Assembly (NCBI RefSeq): GCF_016805985.1
Contig: NZ_CP017661.1
Span: 124,001 to 188,000 of the forward strand
Reading direction: 5' to 3'
From: Microbacterium sp. JZ31
GTDB lineage: Bacteria > Actinomycetota > Actinomycetes > Actinomycetales > Microbacteriaceae
Length of the DNA: 64,000 bases
The position numbers and the translations under genes were made by a program. Each line of letters starts with the position of its first letter. The stretch's first letter is position 1. Below are positions 54,352 to 63,190 of this stretch, one piece after another. The notes below the pieces were generated by a model. That model had not been told where the DNA came from. It made no database searches and saw only the letters and a list, made by a program, of their open reading frames with translations.

Positions 54352-55089
54352 TCATCCCGCCTGATCGTCCTCCGACCACTCCTGCGGCTCGCCCAGGCCC
54401 TCCTCGATCCGGCGGCGCAGCTCCTCGACCGCGGTGGGCGCATCGGGGCCCGTCGCCTCGATGCGCAGCACGTGGTCCCTCGCCGCCGCGAGAGACAGCA
54501 GGCCGACGAGGCTCGCGGCGTTGACCGGTCCGCGGTCCGTCGTGAGGTTGCGGATCCGGACGTCCGCGTCGTAGCCCCCGGCGGCGCGCGCCAGCACGGC
54601 GGCGGGCCGGGAGTGCACGCCCAGCGGATTGACCAGGCGCGCATCCGCGCTCGCGGAGTCGGACGCGGGCGCCGGCTCCGATCGCGCGGACTCGGTCTCG
54701 TCCTCGCGCCGCTTGGCCGCAAGCGCGTCCGCCGCTTCGGCGGCCACCTCGTCGAGTGTTCCGCCGGTCGCGGCGCGCACGAGTGCGGCCGTCGTGCCCT
54801 CCACGAGCGGGCCGTCGCTGATCCGCACCGGCTGTGCGCTCTCGCGCAGGTCGAGCGCGAGCTCGGTGCTGATCGCCGCCGAGCCGAGGTCGGTCATCAC
54901 GAGCACGCCCGTCGTGTCGGCCAGCTCGTCGATTGCCGCGGCGATCGCTGCCGCGTCGGTGCCGAAACCGCCCTCCGCGCCCGCGGCGATCCGGACGGGC
55001 GGCTGCGCGCCCTGCGCCATCTGCATCGCCAGCTCGACGGTCGCTCGCGCGAGGTCCTCGCTGTGCGAGACGATCACGAGCCCGATCAT
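54352..55089 (-). CDS. dhaM: Dihydroxyacetone kinase phosphotransfer subunit DhaM with fused HPr domain
   Basis: The 245-residue protein has an EIIA-mannose-like domain (about 1-125) with phospho-His H9 (IVSHSEDLARAT), a Pro/Ser/Asp-rich linker (about 128-150) and an HPr domain with H159 (LGVHSRPAA). DhaM passes phosphate from the PTS to the ADP on DhaL, which phosphorylates dihydroxyacetone held by DhaK. In E. coli DhaM also carries an EI-like part, absent here, so a separate EI must supply phosphate. ATG 55089 overlaps the dhaL stop (ATGA). Confidence 0.92.
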   Translation of the reverse strand: MIGLVIVSHSEDLARATVELAMQMAQGAQPPVRIAAGAEGGFGTDAAAIAAAIDELADTTGVLVMTDLGSAAISTELALDLRESAQPVRISDGPLVEGTTAALVRAATGGTLDEVAAEAADALAAKRREDETESARSEPAPASDSASADARLVNPLGVHSRPAAVLARAAGGYDADVRIRNLTTDRGPVNAASLVGLLSLAAARDHVLRIEATGPDAPTAVEELRRRIEEGLGEPQEWSEDDQAG

Positions 55090-55714
55090 GCCGCGAGCGC
55101 CTCGGCGAGCGATGCGAACAGGATGGCCGTCGACGCCGCGCCCGGATCGATGTGCCCCGCGCTGCGCTCGCCGAGGTACGACGCCCGGCCCTTGCGGGCG
55201 ACGAGCGGCTCGGTGGCATCCCGCCCCGCCGCGGCGGCATCGGCCGCGGCACGCGCGGCATCGTGCAGCGTGCCGCCGTCGGCGAGCCCGCCCCCAGGGC
55301 ATCCAGCGCCGGCTGCAGGGCGTCGAGCATCGTCTTGTCGCCGGGCTCGGCCTTGCCCCGGGCGACGATGCTCGTGACCCCCGCCCGCAGCGCCGCCTCG
55401 ACGTCCTCGCCGTCGGCCTCTGCCGCATCCGGCAGCGCCTTGGCCACCTCGAGGAAGAACGAGCCGTACAGCGAGCCGCTCGCCCCGCCCACCTTCGAGA
55501 TGAACGTCATGCCGACCGACTTCAGCAGCGCGCGCAGCGTCTCGGCGTCCTCGAGCTTCGGCAGCACCGCCGCCATTCCGCGCTTCAGGTTCGTGCCGTG
55601 ATCCGCGTCGCCGATCGCCGAGTCCAGCTGCGTGAGGTGGTCGGCCTGCGCGGCGACCGCTTCTCCGAACCCGCGCAGCCAGGATCGCGCCGTCTCCACC
55701 GTGAACGTCGCCAT
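55086..55714 (-). pseudogene. dhaL: Dihydroxyacetone kinase ADP-binding subunit DhaL, frameshifted in this sequence
   Basis: The first part (ATG 55714 to about 55300) is DhaL: LTQLDSAIGDADHGTNLKRG carries the nucleotide-metal Asp residues and KSVGMTFISKVGGASGSLYGSFF follows. After a run of five G near 55295-55299 the frame changes; with one more G the protein continues GLADGGTLHDAARAAADAA...KGRASYLGERSAGHIDPGAASTAILFASLAEALAA to the stop at 55086, giving 209 residues and a length divisible by three. The dhaM overlap also fits the restored frame. Either the gene is newly broken or one G was lost in sequencing; intact dhaK and dhaM favour the latter. Confidence 0.9.
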
Positions 55715-55715
55715 G

Positions 55716-56708
55716 TCAGCGCCCCCACCGCAGGGCGGCGGTCTCGACCGGGGCGTCCCACAGACCCAGCAGCTCGTCGTCCGCGCGCAGGAGCGTGAGC
55801 GAGGCGCCGGCCATGTCGAGGCTCGTGATGTAGTCGCCCACGAGCGAGCGGGCGACCGTGACGCCGCGCTCGTCGAGCAGCGCGGCGATCTCGCCGTACA
55901 GCCCGTACAGCTCGATCAGCGGCGTGGCCCCGAGGCCCGACAGCAGCGCGATCACGGGTGCGCCCGTGAAGTCGAGGTCGGACAGGATCGCGTCCACGAT
56001 CGTGGCGGCGATGTCGTGCGCCGACGCGAGGGGCTCGCGGTGGCGCCCCGGCTCGCCGTGGATGCCGACGCCGACCTCCATCTCGTCCTCCGGCAGGTCG
56101 AAGCTCGGCTTCCCCACCGCCGGCACGGTGCAGCTCGTCAGCGCGACGCCCATCGACCGCCCCGCGGCGCTCACCCGGTCCGCGACGGCCTTCACCTCCG
56201 CGAGCGTGCGGCCCTCCGCCGCGGCGGCGCCCGCGATCTTCTCCACGATCACGGTCGTGCCCACGCCCCGGCGTCCCGCGGTCCAGGTGGAGTCCTCGAC
56301 GGAGACGTCGTCGGCCACGACGACCGACTCGACCTCGATCCCCTCCTCGCGCGCGAGATCCGCCGCCATCTCGAAGTTCAGGACGTCGCCCGTGTAGTTC
56401 TTCACGACGAACAGCACGCCCGCGCCCGCCTCCACCTGCTGCGCGGCGGCGAGCATCTGATCCGGCGTGGGCGACGTGAAGATCTCGCCCGCGCACGCCG
56501 CCGCGAGCATCCCCTCGCCCACGAACCCGCTGTGCAGCGGCTCGTGCCCCGAGCCGCCGCCCGAGACGAGCGCCACGCGCGGCGTCTCGGAGCGCGGCGC
56601 GGCCACCACGCGGTTCTCGAGATCGACCGTGAGCTCCGGATGCGCGGCGGCGACGCCGCGCAGTGCGTCGGCCAGCACCGTGTCCGGGGAGTTGATGAGC
56701 TTCTTCAT
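55716..56708 (-). CDS. dhaK: Dihydroxyacetone kinase subunit DhaK
   Basis: The 330-residue protein binds dihydroxyacetone covalently through H217 in GVGIHGEPG. GGGSGHEPLHSGFVG, the VVKNYTGDVLNFEMA block and the VADDVSVED block are all present. It starts with MKKLINSPDTV at ATG 56708, GGAGA upstream, and is the first gene of dhaK-dhaL-dhaM; the gap to dhaL is 1 bp. No glycerol-dehydrogenase or DhaR gene is next to it. Confidence 0.95.
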   Translation of the reverse strand: MKKLINSPDTVLADALRGVAAAHPELTVDLENRVVAAPRSETPRVALVSGGGSGHEPLHSGFVGEGMLAAACAGEIFTSPTPDQMLAAAQQVEAGAGVLFVVKNYTGDVLNFEMAADLAREEGIEVESVVVADDVSVEDSTWTAGRRGVGTTVIVEKIAGAAAAEGRTLAEVKAVADRVSAAGRSMGVALTSCTVPAVGKPSFDLPEDEMEVGVGIHGEPGRHREPLASAHDIAATIVDAILSDLDFTGAPVIALLSGLGATPLIELYGLYGEIAALLDERGVTVARSLVGDYITSLDMAGASLTLLRADDELLGLWDAPVETAALRWGR

Positions 56709-56843
56709 GCGCGGGTCTCCTTCGACTCGGATCGAGCGCGCCGGACGCTCCGGCGAGGGTCTCCCTCGCATGCTCGTCCCCGCGGCCCCGGCGTGGCAAG
56801 GGCCGATCCGGTCCGACCGCGTCGCGCCGGGTCTCGCCCGGTC

Positions 56844-57767
56844 TCAGACGAAGCGGATCGTCTGCTGCAGGCGCGTGCGGATGTCGAACAGCTCGTTGCC
56901 GCCGATGTCGCGCGAGCCGGGGACCCCCGTGCGCAGCAGGTGGGCGAGCACGGAGCGGCGCACCACCACGACGGGCACCCCGCGCACGGTGCCGAGCGCG
57001 TTGATCGGCTGCGCCAGATCGTCGTCCGGGAGCACGACGATCGCGCCTCCGAACCTGACGCGGGCCGCGCGGGCCACGGCGCGCATCCGCCCGAGCAGGC
57101 CCGCCACGGGCGCCTCGGCCCCCACCTCGGCGCCGATGATCTCGCCGCGGCGGAAGCGCACCTCGCCGCCGAAGTCCTCCGACATCACGCCGTACAGCCC
57201 CGACGGACTGAGCACGACGTGGTCGAGCTTGTGCCCGGGCTGCCGTCCGGCCGCGACGTCGTGCCACACCGTGAATCCGATCCCGAGCTCCGCGATCGCC
57301 CGTGCGGTCGCCTCCTCGGCGAGCGCGTCCGCCAGCAGGTGGCGCAGCTCGCGCGGTGCCGACCGCACGAGCTCGGGCGCGTACGGGTCGGGCACATCCT
57401 GCCCCCGGCCCGCCCACTCGCGGATCAGCTCGAGGTAGCGCTCCCGGCGCCAGCCGCCCGGATGACCGTACGAGCGGGCGCGCGGACGCGTGTCGGCGCG
57501 CGGGCCGCGCGCGGGCGCCGCGCCGGCCTCCCAGCTCGGCTCGGGCGCGAGCGACGTGCCGGCGCCGCTGTCGTACGCGGCGCGCGCGGCGGGCGTGCCG
57601 ATCAGCTCCCACGCGTGCTGCACGCGCACGAACTCGGCCGCATCGCCGCCCGTGTCGGGATGCGTCTGCCGCAGCCGCAGGCGGTACGCGCGGCGCAGCT
57701 CGTCCTCGCTCGCATCGCGCGGCACACCGAGCACCTCGTAGGCCGAGGCCGAGAGCGGACCGGACAT
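56844..57767 (-). CDS. J-domain protein with C-terminal NERD-like domain
   Basis: The 307-residue protein opens with a J domain (about 7-67: AYEVLGVPRDASEDELRRAYRLRLRQTHPDTGG) holding the HPD motif needed to stimulate DnaK. After a linker of about 70-105, residues about 130-260 resemble the NERD fold (GHKLDHVVLSPSGLYGVMSEDFGGEVRF...), though the usual E-T-K nuclease ending is replaced by SEDFGG, so cleavage is doubtful. There is no DnaJ zinc finger. It stands alone; dhaK lies 136 bp downstream. Confidence 0.82.
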   Translation of the reverse strand: MSGPLSASAYEVLGVPRDASEDELRRAYRLRLRQTHPDTGGDAAEFVRVQHAWELIGTPAARAAYDSGAGTSLAPEPSWEAGAAPARGPRADTRPRARSYGHPGGWRRERYLELIREWAGRGQDVPDPYAPELVRSAPRELRHLLADALAEEATARAIAELGIGFTVWHDVAAGRQPGHKLDHVVLSPSGLYGVMSEDFGGEVRFRRGEIIGAEVGAEAPVAGLLGRMRAVARAARVRFGGAIVVLPDDDLAQPINALGTVRGVPVVVVRRSVLAHLLRTGVPGSRDIGGNELFDIRTRLQQTIRFV

Positions 57768-57816
57768 CGCACTCCCTTCGACCGCGCCCTTCAGGCTAAG
57801 GCACGCGGGCCCTAGC

Positions 57817-58269
57817 ATGACGCGCATGGGTGCGCTCACGCTGTCGACCACGATCCGGTCCTACGGCCCGGCCGCCGCGATCCTGCTCACGGAGGACCAG
57901 ATCGCGCAGCTCGGGCGTGCGAAGTCCCCGCCCGTGGTCGTCACGATCGGCGAGCGGCGCGCGCGCCTGCGCGTCGGCCGGATGGGCGGCGACATCCTGA
58001 TCGGCTTCAGCAAGGCGGCCCGAGCGGAGCTCGGCATCGAGGCGGGCGACGAGGTCGAGGCGCGCATCGAGCTGGATGCCGCGGAGCGCGCGGTGGAGGT
58101 GCCGGACGAGCTCGCCGCCGCGCTCGACGCCGAGCCCGGGCTGCGTGAGGCGTTCGACGCGCTCGCCTACAGCAGGCGCAAGGAGGCGGCGCGCTCCGTC
58201 GCGGAGGCCAAGCAGGACGCGACGCGCGAGCGCCGCATCGCGAAGGTCCTGGAGTCGCTGCGCGGCTGA
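57817..58269 (+). CDS. DUF1905 / YdeI (OmdA)-type protein
   Basis: The 150-residue protein has a DUF1905 beta-barrel-like N-terminal part (ILLTEDQIAQLGRAKSPPVVVTIGERRARLRVG...) and the YdeI/OmdA C-terminal helix pair (DALAYSRRKEAARSVAEAKQDATRERRIAKVLESL). The family is linked to bacteriocin tolerance in some bacteria, but the role here is unknown. ATG 57817 or 57826 could start it; neither has a clear ribosome site. It diverges from the J-domain gene with 49 bp between them. Confidence 0.85.
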   Translation: MTRMGALTLSTTIRSYGPAAAILLTEDQIAQLGRAKSPPVVVTIGERRARLRVGRMGGDILIGFSKAARAELGIEAGDEVEARIELDAAERAVEVPDELAAALDAEPGLREAFDALAYSRRKEAARSVAEAKQDATRERRIAKVLESLRG

Positions 58270-58317
58270 TGCGGCGCGTCGACCCGCGCGATCCGGGTGG
58301 ATCGCGATGTCGACGCG

Positions 58318-58905
58318 TCAGTCGATGCGCGAGTGGTCGCCGAGGGCGTGCCAGGTGCGGTTGTGGTACACCAGGGGCGGCTCGCCCTCCGGTCCGCGGT
58401 TCGCGGCACCCTGCAGGGCGTGCGCGGCGATGACGGTCGAGCCGCCCGCCTCGAGGCGGCTGACGATCGCGCAGCGCGTCCACGCCCGCACACCGTGGTA
58501 CAGCGGCTCGCCCGTGGGCAGGCGGGTCCAGGCCGATCGGTCGGCGAAGCGGTCGACCCCGCTGGTCGAGGCGAGCTTCGCGAGCGACAGGTCGGCCGAG
58601 TCGAGCAGGTGCACGACGATCGAGTCGGACGCCAGGATCGACGGGGTCGCGGACGACAGCGACGACACCGAGAAGATCAGGATCGGCGGATCGACGCTGA
58701 CCGACGCGACGGAGGTCGCGGTGAGCGCCACGGGTCCGTCGGGACCCTCGGCCGTCACGACCGCGACGCCGCCGGGGTGGCCGCGAAAGAGCGATTTGAA
58801 CCCGTCGGCGTCGAGCGCGCCGGGAACGGTCAGCAGGTCGCCCGCGTGGCGGCCGCCCGCGTCGCCGTGGTCGTCCGATGCTCGCTGTGCGCTGGTCTCG
58901 GTCAT
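58318..58905 (-). CDS. Flavin reductase family protein
   Basis: The 195-residue protein has the split-barrel FMN-binding pattern (FKSLFRGHPGGVAVVTAEGPDGPVALTATSVASVSVDPPILIFSVS...). Such enzymes reduce free FMN with NAD(P)H, often for a two-component monooxygenase; no oxygenase gene is next to it. Start ATG 58905 precedes the TetR gene's stop by 64 bp. Confidence 0.9.
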   Translation of the reverse strand: MTETSAQRASDDHGDAGGRHAGDLLTVPGALDADGFKSLFRGHPGGVAVVTAEGPDGPVALTATSVASVSVDPPILIFSVSSLSSATPSILASDSIVVHLLDSADLSLAKLASTSGVDRFADRSAWTRLPTGEPLYHGVRAWTRCAIVSRLEAGGSTVIAAHALQGAANRGPEGEPPLVYHNRTWHALGDHSRID

Positions 58906-58969
58906 GCTTCGACGGTAACGAGACGCACCCGGGTGAGTCCTGCGTGCCGACTCACAGCGCAACATTGGC

Positions 58970-59629
58970 TCAGGCCGGCGCCGTGCCGCCCATCGGCCGG
59001 GGCGTCGCCACCACGGGCTCCCGCGGGTCGAGCACCGCGGCCACGATCGCCTCGATCGCGAACTCGCTGGCGCGCGCGAGGTCGACCGCGTCGGGATCCA
59101 GCAGCCACTGCACCTGCAGCCCGTCCATGACCGCGAGGATGCTCGCCGATGCGTCGGCGACGGTGCCGGGGGCGGTGATCCCGCGTTCGGCGCACACCGC
59201 CTCGAACGCGCGGGCGACCTCGGCGCGCAGATTCCGGTAGCGCTCCTCGAAGTACGCGCGGGCGGGGTGGTCGTCCGTCACCGCCTCCCCGGAGAGCACC
59301 GCGAACGCCTGCACGATGCCGGCGCGCCGCGCGTTGACGAACGCCGTGCGCACGAGGTGCCGGAACAGCTCCATCCCACCGGGGATGTGCTGCTCGACGA
59401 GGTCGGCGACATCCGTCTCGTCGCGGTAGGTCAGCACCTCCAGCAGCAGCTGGGTCTTGGAGCCGAAGTGGTGGAGCACGCCGGCGTGCGTCATGTCGAC
59501 GTGGTCGGCGATCTCGGCGAGCGTGCCGTTCGCGAAGCCCTTGGCGCCGAAGGTCTCCATCGCGGCGTGCAGGATCTCGGCGCGCTTGCGCGCCGTCTCG
59601 GGCCGGGACTTCGCCTGCCGCTTCGCCAT
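58970..59629 (-). CDS. TetR-family regulator of the Opp-type operon
   Basis: The 219-residue protein has a TetR head (RAEILHAAMETFGAKGFANGTLAEIADHVDMTHAGVLHHFGSKTQLLLEVL) and a helical sensor domain with a BetI-like tail (ASILAVMDGLQVQWLLDPDAVDLA). ATG 59629 with GAAGGA eight bases upstream is preferred to GTG 59635. It is divergent from the transporter operon at 59773, with a perfect palindrome 51 bp before its start. Confidence 0.9.
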   Translation of the reverse strand: MAKRQAKSRPETARKRAEILHAAMETFGAKGFANGTLAEIADHVDMTHAGVLHHFGSKTQLLLEVLTYRDETDVADLVEQHIPGGMELFRHLVRTAFVNARRAGIVQAFAVLSGEAVTDDHPARAYFEERYRNLRAEVARAFEAVCAERGITAPGTVADASASILAVMDGLQVQWLLDPDAVDLARASEFAIEAIVAAVLDPREPVVATPRPMGGTAPA

Positions 59630-59679
59630 GGTCACGATCCTTCTCGCTGGATGGGTACATCATGCTCCCTTTACAAGTT

Positions 59680-59697
59680 ACTTACTGCTGAGTAAGT
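59680..59697. promoter_or_regulatory. Perfect palindrome, probable TetR operator
   Basis: ACTTACT-GCTG-AGTAAGT, two exact 7-bp arms with a 4-base spacer, lies in the AT-richer divergent promoter between the TetR gene and the Opp operon. The TTACT...AGTAA core is common among TetR operators that control sugar or peptide uptake. Confidence 0.7.
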
Positions 59698-59772
59698 TCA
59701 GTGCAGCGGCTCCCGGAACGACCCGGGGCGAGCCCCTGCAATCACAGGAAACGTCTCTTCGAAGGAGAAGCG

Positions 59773-61437
59773 ATGAAGAAGAAGTCACTCGTCTTCGCGG
59801 TCGGCCTCGCCGCCGCGATCGCCCTCAGCGGCTGCGCCGCGGGCGGCTCGGGAACCCAGGAGTCGGTCGCCGCGCCCGAGGGCGGCGCGGCGCTCACGAT
59901 CGCCAAGCCCGACGGCGCCATCACGACCGAGTCGAACAACCCGTGGGTCGGAGACTCGTCCGCCAACAAGCTCGGCTACAAGAACGTGGTCTTCGAGCCG
60001 CTCGCGATCGTCAACCCGACCGGCAGCAACGAGACCACCCCGTGGCTCGCCGAGAAGGTCGAGTGGAACGACGACTACACGCAGCTGCGCATCACTCCGC
60101 GCACCGGGGTGACGTGGAACGACGGCGAGGAGTTCACGGCCGACGACATCGTCTTCACGTTCGACCTCATCCGGAACACGCCGGCGTTCGACACCGGCAA
60201 CATCCAGCTCACCGACATCCAGAAGGACGGCGATGACGTCGTCCTCACGTTCGGCGAATCGAAGTTCGTCAAGCAGGCCCAGGTGCTGAACATCCAGATG
60301 GTGCCCGAGCACATCTGGGCCGAGGTCGAGGACCCGACGACCTTCACGAACGAGAACCCCGTGGGCACGGGCCCCTACGTGCTCGACAGCTTCAGCTCCC
60401 AGTCGGTCACGATGACCGCCCGCGACGACTACTGGGGCGGCGAGCCGGCCGTCCCCACGCTGTACTACGTGTCCTACAACGACAACACGGCGCTCACCAC
60501 GGCGCTGGCGAGCGGCGAGGCCGACTGGGCACAGGCCTTCATCTCGGACATCGAGAACCAGTACCTGTCGAAGGACGAGCACAACGTCTTCTGGCCCGCC
60601 AACGTCATGGCGCCCGACGTGCTGTTCCTGAACACGCAGGAGAAGCCGTTCGACGACGTCGCCTTCCGCAAGGCCGTCAACATGGTCATCGACCGGGAGG
60701 CGCACACCACGATCGCGCGGGAGAACGCGGGGCCGCAGCTCACCAGCGTGACGGGTCTTCCCACCCCGGTCGGCGAGCAGTACATCGCGCCCGAGTACAA
60801 GGGCGAGGAGTTCGAGATCGACGTCGAGGGCGCCAAGGCCGTGCTCGAGGACGCCGGCTACACGTGGGAGGGCGACGCGCTCGTGGATCCCGACGGCGAG
60901 CCGGTCGAGTTCACGCTGCAGGTGCCGCAGGGCTGGAACGACTACGTCACGGGCATCAGCCTGATCGCCGACCAGGTCAAGAAGACCCTCGGCGCCGACG
61001 CCAAGGTCGACACCCCGGACGTCGACACGTGGACGCAGAACAAGCGCGCCGGCACGTTCGACGCGATCATGCACTGGACCGACTCGGGCACGACGCCGTA
61101 CGACCTGTACTCCGACACGATGGACGGCCGCTGGCTCGAGGCGGGCGAGCTCGTCGACTACAACTTCGGCCGCTACGACAACCCCGAGGTCACGCAGCTG
61201 CTGAACACGTACGCCAACGCGTCGAGCGACGAGGAGCGCACCGCCGCGATCGAGCAGGTCCAGAAGGCGTTCGTCGAGGACGTCCCGGTCATCCCGGTCG
61301 GCACGCACCCGATCCTGGCGGAGTTCAACACGCGCAACTACGTCGGCTGGCCGAGCGACGAGGACCCGTACGCACCCGGAGACCCGCTGCAGGTCGCGGC
61401 GGTCCAGGTGCTGATGAACCTCGAGCCCGCGAAGTGA
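59773..61437 (+). CDS. Opp/Dpp-type (family 5) ABC transporter substrate-binding lipoprotein
   Basis: The 554-residue protein has a signal segment with lipobox ALSGC (C21) and the family 5 body (NNPWVGDSSANKLGYKNVVFEPLAIVNP, GVTWNDGEEFTADDIVFTFDLIRNTP, NPVGTGPYVLDSF). Family 5 receptors bind peptides, and in some actinobacteria and thermophiles cello- or other oligosaccharides; the VFEPLA region and the TetR control fit a sugar receptor but do not prove it. GAAGGAG precedes ATG 59773. A hairpin follows the stop. Confidence 0.92.
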   Translation: MKKKSLVFAVGLAAAIALSGCAAGGSGTQESVAAPEGGAALTIAKPDGAITTESNNPWVGDSSANKLGYKNVVFEPLAIVNPTGSNETTPWLAEKVEWNDDYTQLRITPRTGVTWNDGEEFTADDIVFTFDLIRNTPAFDTGNIQLTDIQKDGDDVVLTFGESKFVKQAQVLNIQMVPEHIWAEVEDPTTFTNENPVGTGPYVLDSFSSQSVTMTARDDYWGGEPAVPTLYYVSYNDNTALTTALASGEADWAQAFISDIENQYLSKDEHNVFWPANVMAPDVLFLNTQEKPFDDVAFRKAVNMVIDREAHTTIARENAGPQLTSVTGLPTPVGEQYIAPEYKGEEFEIDVEGAKAVLEDAGYTWEGDALVDPDGEPVEFTLQVPQGWNDYVTGISLIADQVKKTLGADAKVDTPDVDTWTQNKRAGTFDAIMHWTDSGTTPYDLYSDTMDGRWLEAGELVDYNFGRYDNPEVTQLLNTYANASSDEERTAAIEQVQKAFVEDVPVIPVGTHPILAEFNTRNYVGWPSDEDPYAPGDPLQVAAVQVLMNLEPAK

Positions 61438-61443
61438 CACCCG

Positions 61444-61473
61444 GTGGGGGCCCGGCAGCCGCCGGGCCCCCAC
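61444..61473 (+). terminator. 13-bp perfect stem-loop after the receptor gene
   Basis: GTGGGGGCCCGGC and its complement flank a 4-base loop six bases after the stop. No T run follows on the forward strand, so it more likely protects the receptor mRNA or ends transcription partially than stops it. Confidence 0.7.
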
Positions 61474-61544
61474 CTCCCTCACCCCAGCCACCGGTGCCGC
61501 GGGGCACCTCCGCGCGCGTGCGCGCCGTGATGAAAGCGATCCCG

Positions 61545-62369
61545 ATGCCAGACCCCCTGCTCACCGTGCGCGACTTCTCGGTCGTGTACGACGTCACCCC
61601 TCCCGTCGAGGCGGTGAAGAACGTGTCCCTCCAGCTGCAGCGCGGCGAGATCCTCGGCCTGGCCGGCGAGAGCGGCTGCGGCAAGACGACCCTCGCCTAC
61701 GGCGTGCAGCGGCTGCTGCGCGCGCCGGCCGTGATCACGGGCGGCAGCGTCGTGTTCCACGACGTCGCGGAGGGCGACATCGACATCAATGGCCTCGGGC
61801 CCGACGCCATGCAGCGGTTCCGCTGGGACAAGGTCTCGATGGTGTTCCAGGGCGCGATGAACGCGCTCAACCCGGTGGCGACGATCGGTGCCCAGCTCGA
61901 CGACGTGTTCGTCGTGCACCGCCCCGGCATGACGAAGGCGGCCCGGCGGCGCGAGTGCGAGGAGCTGCTCGAGATCGTCGCGGTGGGCCGTGAGCGCTAT
62001 CGCTCGTACCCGCACGAGCTCTCGGGCGGCATGCGCCAGCGCGTCATGATCGCGATGGCCCTCGCCCTGCGGCCGCAGCTCATGGTGATGGACGAGCCGA
62101 CGACCGCGCTCGACGTGCTCGTGCAGCGCGAGATCCTGCGCCAGATCTCCGAGCTGCGCCACGAGTTCGGCTTCTCGGTGATCTTCATCACGCACGACCT
62201 GCCGCTGCTGCTCGAGATCAGCGACCGCATCGCGATCATGCGCGAGGGCGAGATCGTCGAGCTCGCCGCCTCCCGCGACATCTGGGAGCACCCGCAGCAC
62301 GACTACACCCGACGCCTGCTGAGCTCGTTCCCGCGGCTCACCGGAGCGCGAGGGGTGTTGACACGATGA
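61545..62369 (+). CDS. Opp/Dpp-type ABC transporter ATP-binding protein (OppD-like)
   Basis: The 274-residue ATPase has Walker A GESGCGKTT, Q-loop MVFQGAMNALNPVATIGAQL, signature LSGGMRQR, Walker B LMVMDEPTTALDV and switch His in ITHDL. I took ATG 61545 (start MPDPLLTVRDF, GAAAG upstream); ATG 61530 is also possible. It overlaps the next ATPase gene by 4 bp (ATGA). Confidence 0.92.
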   Translation: MPDPLLTVRDFSVVYDVTPPVEAVKNVSLQLQRGEILGLAGESGCGKTTLAYGVQRLLRAPAVITGGSVVFHDVAEGDIDINGLGPDAMQRFRWDKVSMVFQGAMNALNPVATIGAQLDDVFVVHRPGMTKAARRRECEELLEIVAVGRERYRSYPHELSGGMRQRVMIAMALALRPQLMVMDEPTTALDVLVQREILRQISELRHEFGFSVIFITHDLPLLLEISDRIAIMREGEIVELAASRDIWEHPQHDYTRRLLSSFPRLTGARGVLTR

Positions 62370-63190
62370 CCTCGCTCGAGTTCCGCAACGTCACCAAGCG
62401 GTACCGCGTGCGCGGCGCGGATCCGATCCTCGCGCTCGACGACGTCAGCTTCACGCTGCGTGAGCGCCAGACCATCGCGCTCGTCGGGCAGTCCGGATCC
62501 GGCAAGTCCACGATCGCCAAGATCCTCACCCAGCTCGAGACGCCCACGAGCGGCGAGGTGCTGCTCGACGGCAGGCCCATCCCGCGCCGCGGCCGCGGCC
62601 TGCGCGCCTACCGGCAGCGGCTGCGCATGGTGTTCCAGGATCCGTTCGCGTCCCTGAACCCGTACCACTCCATCCGGTACCACCTGGAGCGGCCGCTGCG
62701 GCTCGACGAGATCGTGCCCAAGGACGACACGGAGGCCGAGGTTCGGCGCCTGCTCGAGCGCGTGCGCCTCGAGCCGGACGCCGTGATCGACCGGCGCCCG
62801 CACGAGCTGTCGGGCGGTCAGCGCCAGCGCGTGGCGATCGCCCGTGCGCTCGCGTCGCGGCCGAGCCTGCTCGTGGCGGACGAACCCGTCTCGATGCTCG
62901 ACGTGTCGATCCGCGTCGGCGTGCTGAACCTGCTCGCCGAGTTGCAGCGCGACGAGGGCCTCGGCGTGCTCTACATCACGCACGACCTCGCCACAGCCCG
63001 GCACTTCTCGGACGAGATCATGGTGCTGCACCACGGCCGCGTGGTCGAGGCGGGCCCCGCCGACGACGTCATCCTGAACCCCCAGCACGAGTACACGCGC
63101 GAGCTGCGCGCGGCCTCGCCCGATCCGGAGAAGCACTTCGCCTCGGCACCGGGCCTCTCCGCCGCGTACCCGGACGGAGGCATCGCGTGA
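62366..63190 (+). CDS. Opp/Dpp-type ABC transporter ATP-binding protein (OppF-like)
   Basis: The 274-residue ATPase shows Walker A GQSGSGKST, Q-loop MVFQDPFASLNPYHSIRYHLERPL, signature LSGGQRQR, Walker B LLVADEPVSMLDV and switch His in ITHDL. It heterodimerises with the OppD-like ATPase. It overlaps the permease start (GTGA). Two short ATPase genes ahead of the permease is the reverse of the usual oppABCDF order. Confidence 0.93.
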   Translation: MTSLEFRNVTKRYRVRGADPILALDDVSFTLRERQTIALVGQSGSGKSTIAKILTQLETPTSGEVLLDGRPIPRRGRGLRAYRQRLRMVFQDPFASLNPYHSIRYHLERPLRLDEIVPKDDTEAEVRRLLERVRLEPDAVIDRRPHELSGGQRQRVAIARALASRPSLLVADEPVSMLDVSIRVGVLNLLAELQRDEGLGVLYITHDLATARHFSDEIMVLHHGRVVEAGPADDVILNPQHEYTRELRAASPDPEKHFASAPGLSAAYPDGGIA

